Positions 1-6,217 of a DNA stretch of 7,036 nucleotides are shown in pieces. A program made the translations under genes and the position numbers. Under the pieces are notes generated by a model, which worked only from the letters and a program-made list of their open reading frames with translations, ran no database searches and was not told the origin of the DNA. The number at the start of each line of letters is the position of its first letter. The stretch's first letter is position 1. This DNA is from Candidatus Bathyarchaeota archaeon (GTDB taxonomy: Archaea > Thermoproteota > Bathyarchaeia > TCS64): the NCBI GenBank assembly GCA_937877765.1, contig CALGBN010000293.1, positions 1 through 7,036 of the forward strand, read 5' to 3'.

Positions 1-76
1 TTTTTTTTTTCAAGCAGAAGACGGCATACGAGCTGTAGAGAGGTCTCGTGGGCTCGGATATGTGTATAAGAGACAG
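1..76 (+). other. Illumina P7/Nextera i7 adapter (assembly artefact)
   Basis: This is not biological sequence. A run of ten T is followed by the P7 primer (11-32), an index region (33-42), the Nextera read-2 segment GTCTCGTGGGCTCGG (43-57) and the transposon mosaic end (58-76, ending TAAGAGACAG). Bases 35-42 read GTAGAGAG, which matches the Nextera i7 index N707 as I remember it. There are two mismatches to the canonical oligo, C at 33 and T at 59. The poly-T is the reverse complement of the poly-A that follows adapter read-through. The contig therefore ends in an untrimmed read, and real sequence begins at 77. Confidence 0.97.
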
Positions 77-961
77 GTATGCATTCTCCACCGAACGGAT
101 TACATCTTTATCTTTTATATCAGCACCAGAAATCCTTTCACCAAGAGTTTTCAGTGAAACTGTCTTTTCATCAAGATTGAGAATATTCAGCTTTTTAAGC
201 TCATTTAAAATAGCACTGATACCACCAGCCCTGTGAAGGTCTTCCATATAATGATTACCAGCAGGGCTCAGGTGAATCAGGTGGGGCACCTTTTCGGAAA
301 GCTGGTTTATCAAATGTAAATCAAATTCAATCTCCGCCTCATTTGCAATTGCAAGCAGATGCAAAACGGTATTCGTTGAGCCACCCATCGCTAAATCCAG
401 AATAAATGCATTCTCAATAGATTTTCTTGTTATAACATCCCTCGCCTTTAAATTTGCCTTCAATACCTCCATTATCTGCTTTCCGGAATTATATGCAAAC
501 TTTTTTCTTTCCGGGTCAATTGCAGGAATAGTCCCATTCCCGGGAAGCGCTATCCCCAGAGCCTCCATAATACAATTCATAGAATTTGCAGTAAACAGTC
601 CAGCACAACTACCCGCGCCCGGACAGGCAACGCATTCGATTTTTTGCAGTTCATCCTCGGAGATTTTCCCGGCGGAGTATTGACCAAGAGCCTCGAATAC
701 GGTTTTGACATCAATTCTTTTTCCGTCATATTTCCCTGCCATCATCGGACCACCACTGACGAACAATGTCGGTATATCAATCCTTACCGCCGCCATCAAC
801 ATCCCAGGGTCAATCTTATCGCAGTTCGTTATACAAACCAATGCATCAAAACAATGTGCCACAACCATTGTCTCAACACAATCCGCAATTAACTCCCTGC
901 TCGCAAGGGAAAACTTCAGCCCTTCGTGCCCCATAACTATCCCATCATCCACCCCTATAGT
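77..961 (-). CDS. ilvD: Dihydroxy-acid dehydratase, internal fragment (both ends missing)
   Basis: IlvD dehydrates 2,3-dihydroxy-3-methylbutanoate or -pentanoate to the 2-keto acids that give valine and isoleucine, in the cytoplasm, using an Fe-S cluster. The minus strand is open for 295 codons, about half of the usual ~555-residue family length and roughly its middle. Visible landmarks, numbered within the fragment, are [14 protein letters not shown] (1-14), the cluster motif NCDK (46-49), SGGPMMAGK (69-77), the second cluster motif CPGAGSCAG (113-121) with FTANSMN, LPGNGT (139-144), [10 protein letters not shown] (193-202) and [16 protein letters not shown] (232-247). The 3' end is cut by the adapter at 76/77, and the frame runs on through the adapter without a stop. 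Upstream of TIGVDDG the reading stays open but no longer resembles the family, and about 90 expected N-terminal residues, including the first cluster cysteine, are missing. It is either a chimeric join or a truly truncated gene. The product assignment is strong; its membership in this genome is not. Confidence 0.9.
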
Positions 962-1048
962 GACGGGTGAACGCCTGTGAACAAAACCCATACCCTTCCA
1001 TGGCGGTATATCCTTATCTCTCAGTATGATGTCGGACGGCTGATAGGC
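962..1048. other. Junction between ilvD fragment and binding-protein gene
   Basis: These 87 bases separate the last recognisable ilvD codon from the binding-protein start. They do not encode the expected IlvD N-terminus on the minus strand in any frame I tried. They also lack a clear ribosome binding site for the next gene. A weak TATA-like GGTATATCC near 1004-1012 could serve the plus-strand gene, but it is not convincing. The chimeric breakpoint, if there is one, lies here or very close by. Confidence 0.5.
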
Positions 1049-2350
1049 ATGGAAATGAAAGGAAACACACTAACAATAGTACTTCTTGTAGTTGGACTAA
1101 TAGTAGGAGCAGGAGCAGGCTATATGCTAGCACCAAAAGGCTCTACAACATCAGAAGACGGAGTAAACACCGTCACAGTAGAGACGCTCCCCCTAGAAGG
1201 AAAAACTATACAGATCGGCTATATCTGCCCAACAACAGCAACCTTAGAGACATCGATGCCTCTAGTCAAAGAAATTCAGGAAATAGATAACAACGAGTAT
1301 GCAAATCTTCTTGGATACGATGTTGAATTCGAATGGCTAGTGGACGATGCTACAGGACAAGCTGCAATTCACTTGGAAAAGGTTCAAGGATTCAAGGCGA
1401 TGGACGTAAACGTTTTCATCGGTGCAACTTGGAGCAGCATGTGTCAGGCAAGCCTAAGCTATTGTAACGACAATGATATGCTAATGTGGAGCACTGGATC
1501 AACAAGCCCACTACTAGCCATCCCGGACGACAACCTATACAGGATGTGTCCAACTGACCTAGTTCAAGCCCCAGCAATGGCACGTATGATGGAAAGCATG
1601 GGTATTGAGGCAGTAATATTGATCTACCGTGGAGACGCATGGGCTGACGGAATCGTCAACATATTCGTGCCAGAGTTTGAAAACAATGGCGGAGTAATTC
1701 TTGAAAAGATCCGTTATGCCGGCGAGACCACAGAGTTCAGTAACTATCTACAGACAGCAGAGCACATTGCAGAAGAAGCAGTCGCCGAATATGGTGAAGG
1801 AAAAGTAGCGGTTGAGATAATCTCATTCGCCGAATTCGTCACCATGATTACACAGGCAGAAGACTATCCAACGTTATACAACCTACCTTGGTTTGGAAAC
1901 GATGGTACTGTATTGAGCCAGCAAGCTTTAGACGATGCACCCACTCAGGCTGCACATCTAAAAATTTACAGCACATATGCAGCACCTGCAGATTCTGAAA
2001 AGTTCCAGAATCTATATGATAGGTTCTTTGCACTCGTGTCCCAGCCATTCGGCTACTATAGCGCGTGCAGCTACGATGTCGGTACAATATTCGCTACAAC
2101 TATACTGCAAGCACAAAGCACAGACGCATTGGACATAATCCCACTACAAGCACCAGCAGCATTCGATCAGTTTGGTGCAAGCGGTTGGAACAGACTCAAT
2201 GAAGATGGCGACAGGTATGCAAGTAACTACCAGATTTGGGCAATCAACGATGACGCCTCTAGCTGGGAAGTTTACGGTCTCTACGATGGAACCACAGACA
2301 CAGTTACTTGGAACACTGAGATTCTTGGCTTCGTGCCTGAAAGCCGATAA
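1049..2350 (+). CDS. Branched-chain amino-acid-type ABC transporter solute-binding protein
   Basis: This 433-residue protein resembles the LivK / periplasmic-binding-protein type 1 family, which captures branched-chain amino acids, amides, urea or related solutes outside the cell and delivers them to a LivHMGF-type ABC importer. After ATG 1049 comes a hydrophobic segment at residues 8-27 ([20 protein letters not shown]) with no lipobox cysteine, so it is probably an N-terminal membrane anchor. The mature domain starts with [10 protein letters not shown] (residues 52-61). It continues with [10 protein letters not shown] (about 122-131) and [14 protein letters not shown], the usual ligand-binding stretch of the first lobe, then [15 protein letters not shown] and AYDVGT-like helices of the second lobe. 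A GTG at 977 is in frame but adds 24 residues unlike a signal sequence, so ATG 1049 is preferred; ATG 1055 is also possible. No permease or ATPase gene is in the window, so the substrate cannot be inferred. A poly-T tract follows the stop. Confidence 0.88.
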   Translation: MEMKGNTLTIVLLVVGLIVGAGAGYMLAPKGSTTSEDGVNTVTVETLPLEGKTIQIGYICPTTATLETSMPLVKEIQEIDNNEYANLLGYDVEFEWLVDDATGQAAIHLEKVQGFKAMDVNVFIGATWSSMCQASLSYCNDNDMLMWSTGSTSPLLAIPDDNLYRMCPTDLVQAPAMARMMESMGIEAVILIYRGDAWADGIVNIFVPEFENNGGVILEKIRYAGETTEFSNYLQTAEHIAEEAVAEYGEGKVAVEIISFAEFVTMITQAEDYPTLYNLPWFGNDGTVLSQQALDDAPTQAAHLKIYSTYAAPADSEKFQNLYDRFFALVSQPFGYYSACSYDVGTIFATTILQAQSTDALDIIPLQAPAAFDQFGASGWNRLNEDGDRYASNYQIWAINDDASSWEVYGLYDGTTDTVTWNTEILGFVPESR

Positions 2351-2380
2351 CCCCTTTTTTTCTTTATATTTTATTTTTAA
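2351..2380 (+). terminator. Archaeal poly-T terminator after the binding-protein gene
   Basis: Directly after the stop codon there are four C and seven T (2355-2361), then further T-rich blocks up to 2379. Archaeal RNA polymerase is known to terminate on T-rich non-template tracts without needing a hairpin, so this is a likely terminator for the 1049-2350 gene. Confidence 0.65.
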
Positions 2381-2388
2381 GAAGTTTT

Positions 2389-2426
2389 CCGAGAAAGTTG
2401 AACAATTTGGAAATGGACTTTCTCGG
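2389..2426. repeat. Perfect 10-bp inverted repeat (hairpin)
   Basis: CCGAGAAAGT (2389-2398) is matched by its exact reverse complement ACTTTCTCGG (2417-2426), with an 18-base loop. The arms sit just after the poly-T tract, outside any gene I accept. A short alternative hairpin, CTCG (2422-2425) with CGAG (2429-2432), overlaps the right arm, so the two folds exclude each other. It could be an RNA 3' structure, a regulator binding site or a remnant of a mobile element; the sequence does not decide. Confidence 0.7.
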
Positions 2427-2543
2427 CGCGAGTTTAAACACATGTTCTGATATATACATTACCAAAATAGAATATAGAGACGGAGAATAGTAATTACCGA
2501 TATTTTCTATGAGCTCTCATATACCCTAAATACTAGAGAACCA
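2427..2543. promoter_or_regulatory. AT-rich intergenic region with TATA-like boxes
   Basis: This stretch holds no gene. TATA-like sequences lie at about 2449-2457 (GATATATAC) and 2518-2524 (CATATAC). The second is about 24 bases from the GTG at 2544, which fits leaderless archaeal transcription starting at or near that codon. A GTTTAAAC palindrome occurs at 2432-2439. Promoter calls of this kind are weak without expression data. Confidence 0.35.
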
Positions 2544-2919
2544 GTGCGGAAGTATAGCGAAATTAGACCACGTTAGAGCATACATCACTGACCTAGAGAA
2601 GAGTGTCAATTTTTACGAGGAGATATTCAGATTCAAAATAAAAAACAGGTTCATGAGGGGAGAAGCAAAGATAGCCACACTAGACATGAATGGAGGACTA
2701 CTGGAACTTATTCAGCGCCCGGGATCACCAGGAACACCCCCTGTTGGGAATTGGAGCCACCTAGTAATTTATGAACCAAGGTTCGATGAGACGGTAGCAA
2801 AGGTAGTTACCAAAGGAATTGAGAAGCGGTTGATCACTCAATCAAATGGAAACAAGTTATGCTTTTTCCATGATCCCGAGGGACACACCCTTTAGATCAT
2901 GGAGAATGGTTTCCTATAA
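2544..2919 (+). pseudogene. VOC/glyoxalase-family gene copy 1, apparently disrupted
   Basis: The reading frame 2554-2892 encodes a vicinal-oxygen-chelate protein: AKLDHVRAYITDLEKSVNFY, then LLELIQRPGSPGTP, NWSHLVIY and FHDPEGHTL. Known VOC metalloenzymes bind a divalent metal through four residues (His, Glu/Gln, His, Glu). Here His of LDHV, Glu of LLELI and His of WSHLV are present. The fourth position, normally the E of GHTLE, is a TAG stop (2893-2895), after which the same frame continues with IMENGFL and a TAA at 2917, as an intact family C-terminus would. The frame also has no ATG, GTG or TTG at its beginning after an upstream TAA (2527). The likely original start is GTG 2544, one base out of frame; ignoring one base, for example T 2553, gives a start MRKIAKLDHV and a 124-residue protein. 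Two lesions suggest a decaying duplicate of the next gene; sequence error is the alternative. Confidence 0.7.
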
Positions 2920-2921
2920 AC
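2914..2921 (+). promoter_or_regulatory. TATA-like box upstream of VOC copy 2
   Basis: CTATAAAC lies about 35 bases before ATG 2954, overlapping the remnant C-terminus of copy 1. Archaeal TATA boxes sit about 26 bases before the transcription start, which would leave a leader of roughly 10 bases. It is plausible but weak. Confidence 0.35.
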
Positions 2922-2953
2922 ACCTTTTTCATAGTCTATTTCATCATCAATGT

Positions 2954-3316
2954 ATGAATGTTCTCGATCACGTAGGCATATACGTCTACAACCTAGAAGA
3001 ATCAATAAAATTCTACGAAAAACTATTCGACTTCACAGAACACAGTAGACTCAACGACCATGGAATACGAATAGTCCACATGGATATGGGTACAGCCTTA
3101 TTACAGTTAAAACAAAGCAGCACCCCTGGGACACCGGGACATGGCAAATACAACCACTTTGGAGTCCATACTAATGACTATGATGGGTTAATAGAGAAGC
3201 TGAAGGCGATGAATATTGATTATTGGGAGATGTCACTTGGACCAGGTAGGAGGTTAGTAAACTTCAGTGATCCCAGCGGACACGATATTGAGGTTTGTGA
3301 AACCCCATTCAAATAA
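2954..3316 (+). CDS. VOC/glyoxalase-family protein, copy 2 (intact)
   Basis: This is a 120-residue single-domain VOC protein of the glyoxalase I / bleomycin-resistance / methylmalonyl-CoA epimerase superfamily, probably cytoplasmic and working as a dimer. It has the four expected metal-ligand positions: His in VLDHVGIYV (residues 4-12), Gln in ALLQLKQ, His in KYNHFGV and Glu in GHDIEV near the C-terminus. The fold alone does not give the substrate. ATG 2954 is chosen because the protein then begins MNVLDHV, as family members do; an in-frame ATG at 2846 would add 36 residues that read through the tail of copy 1. It shares clear local similarity with copy 1 (LDHV, S.(N/K)FYE, STPGTPG versus GSPGTP), so the pair is a diverged tandem duplication. 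Its stop is immediately followed by the stop of the opposite-strand gene. Confidence 0.85.
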   Translation: MNVLDHVGIYVYNLEESIKFYEKLFDFTEHSRLNDHGIRIVHMDMGTALLQLKQSSTPGTPGHGKYNHFGVHTNDYDGLIEKLKAMNIDYWEMSLGPGRRLVNFSDPSGHDIEVCETPFK

Positions 3317-4132
3317 CTAGTAAACTATATCGTAGGGAATGGCTCGTTCATCAAGGAATCGTCTTACTCTATTTTTTAACTCATCATAATATGCAGAGTC
3401 TTCCTTGGAAGCCTCCTTAAACTCAGGTAAAATATCAGGACGAATTTTCAGTACTGTTTTCTCTATTGACTTCCAGTTGCCAGCCTTGATGTTCAAACGA
3501 TCAACAATAACTCTGCCCACTTTGTCTGCAAGCTGGTTTAACAATTCCTCAAGTTTAGCCTCGGAAAGAAAAGGGAGTAAGGGTCCGAGGAAAGCGTATG
3601 TAGATATCCCAGCGTCACTGAATCGTTCCAAGGTATCAATACGTTCTTGGATCGGTGATGTTCCGGGTTCAAACGCTCGTCTCACATCATCATCTAATCC
3701 GGTTATGGTTAATCCGACCTCAGATCGTGTGAAATCCCCTAAAATGTCAAGGTCACGTTGAACAAGTGAAGACTTGGTTAGAATCTCAACAGCAAGATCA
3801 TATTCGGCTAGTACCTTGAGGAGTTCTCTGGTTAGTTTGGTCTCCTTTTCTATTGGCTGATATGCGTCTGTTACGCTTGAGAAGAGTATAACTCCATGTT
3901 TCTTCTTGGGTGCTTCTCGTCTAATACACTCTACGGCGTTCTTCTTTACATCAACGAAGCTTCCCCATTTCTCACCCTTGTGATACCAACGCGTCATAAA
4001 CCGAGCATAACAATAGGTACATCCATGAGCACATCCTATGTACGGGTTTACGGCATAGTCCACACCCTCAATACCACTAGTGTTTATGATTGTTTTACAG
4101 GTGGTTTCCCCGATCTTCACAACAATGACCAT
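3317..4132 (-). CDS. SPL-like radical SAM protein (SplB/COG1533 type)
   Basis: This protein belongs to the radical SAM superfamily and resembles the spore-photoproduct-lyase-like archaeal group; the reaction of this group in non-sporulating organisms is not established. It has the 4Fe-4S motif CAHGCTYC (C34, C38, C41 from ATG 4132), preceded by the typical GVDYAVNPYIG lead-in. It continues with HGVILFSSVTDAYQPIEK, AVEILTKSS, EVGLTITGLDDDVRRAFEPG and a closing region NIKAGNWKSIEK. The protein has 271 residues from ATG 4132. GTG at 4120 is more likely to be the true start: it gives VKIGETTCKTIINTSG, like archaeal relatives, and a TATA-like box lies about 26 bases upstream of roughly 4124. It is divergent from the flavodoxin gene and convergent, with zero spacing, with VOC copy 2. 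Confidence 0.85.
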   Translation of the reverse strand: MVIVVKIGETTCKTIINTSGIEGVDYAVNPYIGCAHGCTYCYARFMTRWYHKGEKWGSFVDVKKNAVECIRREAPKKKHGVILFSSVTDAYQPIEKETKLTRELLKVLAEYDLAVEILTKSSLVQRDLDILGDFTRSEVGLTITGLDDDVRRAFEPGTSPIQERIDTLERFSDAGISTYAFLGPLLPFLSEAKLEELLNQLADKVGRVIVDRLNIKAGNWKSIEKTVLKIRPDILPEFKEASKEDSAYYDELKNRVRRFLDERAIPYDIVY

Positions 4133-4146
4133 GTGTGGGTAACGTA

Positions 4147-4154
4147 TATATAAA
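4147..4154 (-). promoter_or_regulatory. TATA box for the SPL-like radical SAM gene
   Basis: On the minus strand this reads TTTATATA, within GGTTTATATATAC. The usual archaeal distance of about 26 bases places transcription initiation near 4124-4120, downstream of ATG 4132 and right at GTG 4120. This supports a leaderless message beginning at that GTG. Confidence 0.5.
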
Positions 4155-4173
4155 CCGCTGAAACGAAGTTTAC

Positions 4174-4202
4174 TAGGTTTAAAGACATTAGAAGGTATAC
4201 AG
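4174..4202 (+). promoter_or_regulatory. Promoter/RBS region of the flavodoxin gene
   Basis: A TATA-like GGTTTAAAG is at 4176-4184 and a purine-rich AGAAGG at 4190-4195, seven bases before ATG 4203. The box predicts initiation near the start codon, while the AGAAGG could act as a ribosome binding site on a longer message from further upstream. The 70-base divergent gap to the SPL-like gene contains promoters for both genes. Confidence 0.4.
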
Positions 4203-4661
4203 ATGAAAATTGCAGTAATCTATGATAGCAAAACTGGAAATACAGAGAAGATGGCGAAAGCCATTGCAGAAGGAGCAAAGACTGTCGCGGAGGTTGAAGT
4301 AAAAAAGATTGGAGAGGCATTCCCGCTCACAATGCTGGCGGAAGTTGATGGCGTAATATTTGGTTCACCTGTTTACTACGCGGATATATCAAACGACATG
4401 AAGGATTTCTTAGCACACATAGAATCCTATGTAAAGGCAAACAAGAAAAAGATCAATGGAATCCCTGCAGCTATATTCGGCAGTTACGGATACGATGGCG
4501 CATGGCTGATGGAGGAAAAACTCAAGGACGATGTAGAAGGACTTGGATACAAGACCTATGATAAGGTCCTCGTCATGATAGACTCCGATATCAAGTATCA
4601 CTTTGAAGATGAAGCAGCGAAATGCAGAGAATTCGGCAAGAAATTCGCTGAATCCATCTAA
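4203..4661 (+). CDS. Flavodoxin-domain protein
   Basis: This 152-residue single-domain flavodoxin is a cytoplasmic FMN-binding electron carrier. The phosphate-binding loop is SKTGNTEKMA (residues 9-18) after the first strand MKIAVIYD. VDGVIFGSPVYYADISNDMKDFL forms the 50s-type flavin loop region, and IPAAIFGSYGYDGAWLMEEKL the 90s-type loop. The length matches short-chain flavodoxins and archaeal stand-alone FMN proteins. It lies 87 bases upstream of the NrdD-like gene on the same strand. In E. coli, flavodoxin reduces the cluster of the class III ribonucleotide reductase activase NrdG, so a role as electron donor to the radical SAM protein at 6218-6913, or to the divergent SPL-like protein, is reasonable but inferred. 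Confidence 0.88.
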   Translation: MKIAVIYDSKTGNTEKMAKAIAEGAKTVAEVEVKKIGEAFPLTMLAEVDGVIFGSPVYYADISNDMKDFLAHIESYVKANKKKINGIPAAIFGSYGYDGAWLMEEKLKDDVEGLGYKTYDKVLVMIDSDIKYHFEDEAAKCREFGKKFAESI

Positions 4662-4748
4662 TTTCCCTATTTCCGTTTTAATGAATATACTTAAACCAAA
4701 GACAGACTTCTATCAATCAATCTTAGCAACTAAAAACGAGGCAATACA
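4662..4748 (+). promoter_or_regulatory. Intergenic spacer with promoter and RBS for the NrdD-like gene
   Basis: T-rich sequence at 4662-4680 may end the flavodoxin message. ATATACTTAAACC (4684-4696) is TATA-like and would place transcription start near 4716. GAGG at 4738-4741 lies seven bases before ATG 4749 and is a fair ribosome binding site, so this gene probably has a short leader, unlike its neighbours. Confidence 0.4.
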
Positions 4749-6215
4749 ATGAACGATGGAGATATCTACCTATGGGACCCAGACAGCGACAGAGGATACT
4801 CCATAGGCTGGAACCTCCAAACAATAATAAACAAAGGAATACCAAATCATGATCCCCCCAAAAGCTCTGATGAATTCCTCAAACAAATATTAAAACTAGC
4901 TCAAGAATCAAACAAAGAATACGGAGGACAGGTAACGTTCAACAGCCTAGACAACTACCTTGTCCCATTCCTCGCACAAGAAAACCCATCAAAACTGCAT
5001 TTCATCCAGCAAATAGAGACTTTCTTTGAGGAAATAAGCCAAAAAAATAATGTCACTATATCTTTGGACCTTGTTCCGAGACCAGAACTCAAGCAGGTTG
5101 AAAAACATCAAGTGATACTCAGCGCCATCAATGATGTGATACATCAGGTTCACAGAGCACAAATGAACCATGGAAACTTCGACCCATCTATAATTGTGAA
5201 CCTTTACCCAGAGAATAGCTGGGAACAAGATTCACTCAACGATTGGCTTGAACTATCATACCTGTATGGTTCACCGACATATCAGAACTTCATAACAGGA
5301 ACCATCAGCCCAGAAACCCTAAGACCTAGAAACTACACACCGGAAAAAGAAGTAACATACCTCAGACTAGGAGGAACCAATGCTGACTCAGAAACACAAC
5401 TAGTCACAGGATACGCATGTATAAACCTAGAGAAAGCCGGGTCAGAAGCAGAAACCGAAGATCACTTTTTCAAATTAGTGAACCAACAGATGGATGAAGC
5501 AGCTAATTGGTTAAAGAATAAACATAATCGATTCGTGAAAAGCTTTGATGAAGGAGAAAAACCACTGACAAAGCACTTCATTGAAGAACCCAAATGGAGT
5601 TATTCAGTCATCACATTAGTTGGAATGAATGAAGCACTAGAAACTCTCATTGATGCCTCAATAGGACATGTTGCCGGAAAAGCAGTCACATACAAGGTCC
5701 TAGAACAGCTAATACGAAAAATCGAGCAACTTCAAGAAGAAAAAGGCATATTGTTCAGCCTTGAGGCGTACCCATCAGAAAAACCCGGAGCCACACTACT
5801 AACAGAATACGATTCAAAGTACCCATACCTGACACCAGCAACCGAACTAAAACCCAGCCACGGAGACGACCTATGGGACGTACTGGAACACCAGAAAAAA
5901 TATCACTCGCTATACACAGGCGGAACATTACTACAAATACATCTAGAACAAGGACTACATTACAACAATGGACTAGGATTACTGGTAAGAAGAACCATAG
6001 AGAGCTTTGGCTATAACTACCTAGCAATTACTCCTGTATTCAGCCTGTGTACGGAACACGGCTACGTATATGGCGACCAAAACTGTCCAATATGTGGAGA
6101 AGAAACTGAGACATATACCCGCAGTGACCAGAAAATTACCAAAATATCAGATTTACTAGAACCAAACAAGGAGGCGTACTGGAGACGAGTCTACTACGAC
6201 GTAAAAAACAGGTAA
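4749..6215 (+). CDS. NrdD-like protein lacking the radical-site residues
   Basis: Class III ribonucleotide reductase NrdD makes deoxyribonucleotides anaerobically using a glycyl radical set by a radical SAM activase. This 488-residue protein follows the NrdD fold: GDIYLWDPDSDRGYSIGWNL (4-23), YGGQVTFNSLDNYLVPF (58-74), SPTYQNFITG (175-184), CINL (224-227), LVGMNEALETL (290-300), FSLEAYPSEKPG (336-347), DDLWDVLEHQ (373-382), LYTGGT (388-393), and a zinc ribbon CTEHGY..CPIC (C434, H437, C446, C449). It departs from active NrdD in several places, judged from remembered family sequence. After YTR (456-458) the glycyl-radical motif R-V-x-G-Y is replaced by SDQKITKISDLL. The usual MCCRL-type cysteine region reads LRPRNYTP (191-198). 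The early HIHD motif reads YLWD. The N-terminal ATP-cone is absent. Apart from C224 all cysteines are in the zinc ribbon. It is therefore unlikely to reduce ribonucleotides itself. The frame ends on a slippery sequence leading into the next radical SAM frame. Family membership is firm; the present role is unknown. Confidence 0.82.
   Translation: MNDGDIYLWDPDSDRGYSIGWNLQTIINKGIPNHDPPKSSDEFLKQILKLAQESNKEYGGQVTFNSLDNYLVPFLAQENPSKLHFIQQIETFFEEISQKNNVTISLDLVPRPELKQVEKHQVILSAINDVIHQVHRAQMNHGNFDPSIIVNLYPENSWEQDSLNDWLELSYLYGSPTYQNFITGTISPETLRPRNYTPEKEVTYLRLGGTNADSETQLVTGYACINLEKAGSEAETEDHFFKLVNQQMDEAANWLKNKHNRFVKSFDEGEKPLTKHFIEEPKWSYSVITLVGMNEALETLIDASIGHVAGKAVTYKVLEQLIRKIEQLQEEKGILFSLEAYPSEKPGATLLTEYDSKYPYLTPATELKPSHGDDLWDVLEHQKKYHSLYTGGTLLQIHLEQGLHYNNGLGLLVRRTIESFGYNYLAITPVFSLCTEHGYVYGDQNCPICGEETETYTRSDQKITKISDLLEPNKEAYWRRVYYDVKNR
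6168..6174 (+). promoter_or_regulatory. Shine-Dalgarno-like AAGGAGG inside the NrdD-like gene
   Basis: AAGGAGG is a strong anti-SD match. It lies four bases before a CTG (6179) in the radical SAM frame and 28 bases before the slippery heptamer. It could support non-AUG initiation of the radical SAM protein. It is further away than the frameshift-stimulating SD of bacterial dnaX (about 10 bases). It may also be chance, since it encodes NKEA of the NrdD-like protein. Confidence 0.35.
6203..6209 (+). promoter_or_regulatory. Candidate -1 ribosomal frameshift heptamer A AAA AAC
   Basis: The zero frame reads GTA AAA AAC AGG TAA, so the heptamer has the exact X XXY YYZ phasing. One codon separates it from the TAA. 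Slipping back by one base continues CAG GTA AAC AAT GAT GTT into the radical SAM frame, giving a 721-residue fusion (487 + 234). A -1 shift on A AAA AAT is the reported archaeal precedent (Sulfolobus alpha-fucosidase). No strong downstream stem was found by eye; only a CCC(6227-6229)/GGG(6236-6238) mini-hairpin and the 5-bp GGTAG/CTACC palindrome (6256-6266) are nearby. Confidence 0.5.
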
Positions 6216-6217
6216 AC

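Noticed and set aside
48..236. Short plus-strand frame beginning [10 protein letters not shown]
   Set aside because: It starts inside the Nextera adapter and then runs antisense to the ilvD fragment; it is a technical artefact.
644..980. Overlapping short plus-strand frames
   Set aside because: They are antisense to the clearly recognisable ilvD coding sequence and resemble nothing.
977..1048. GTG 977 as start of the binding protein
   Set aside because: It adds 24 residues lacking signal character across the suspected chimeric junction; ATG 1049 directly precedes the hydrophobic anchor.
2144..2443. Minus- and plus-strand frames spanning the end of the binding-protein gene
   Set aside because: They are shadows of the coding sequence and run through the poly-T tract and inverted repeat, with no recognisable protein features.
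2893..2895. TAG decoded as pyrrolysine
   Set aside because: The position is a metal-ligand glutamate in the family, a single base change explains it, and TAG serves as the stop of the SPL-like gene; no pyl genes are in the window.
2846..2953. N-terminal extension of VOC copy 2 from ATG 2846
   Set aside because: It is an out-of-frame read-through of the end of VOC copy 1; the family starts at MNVLDHV (2954).
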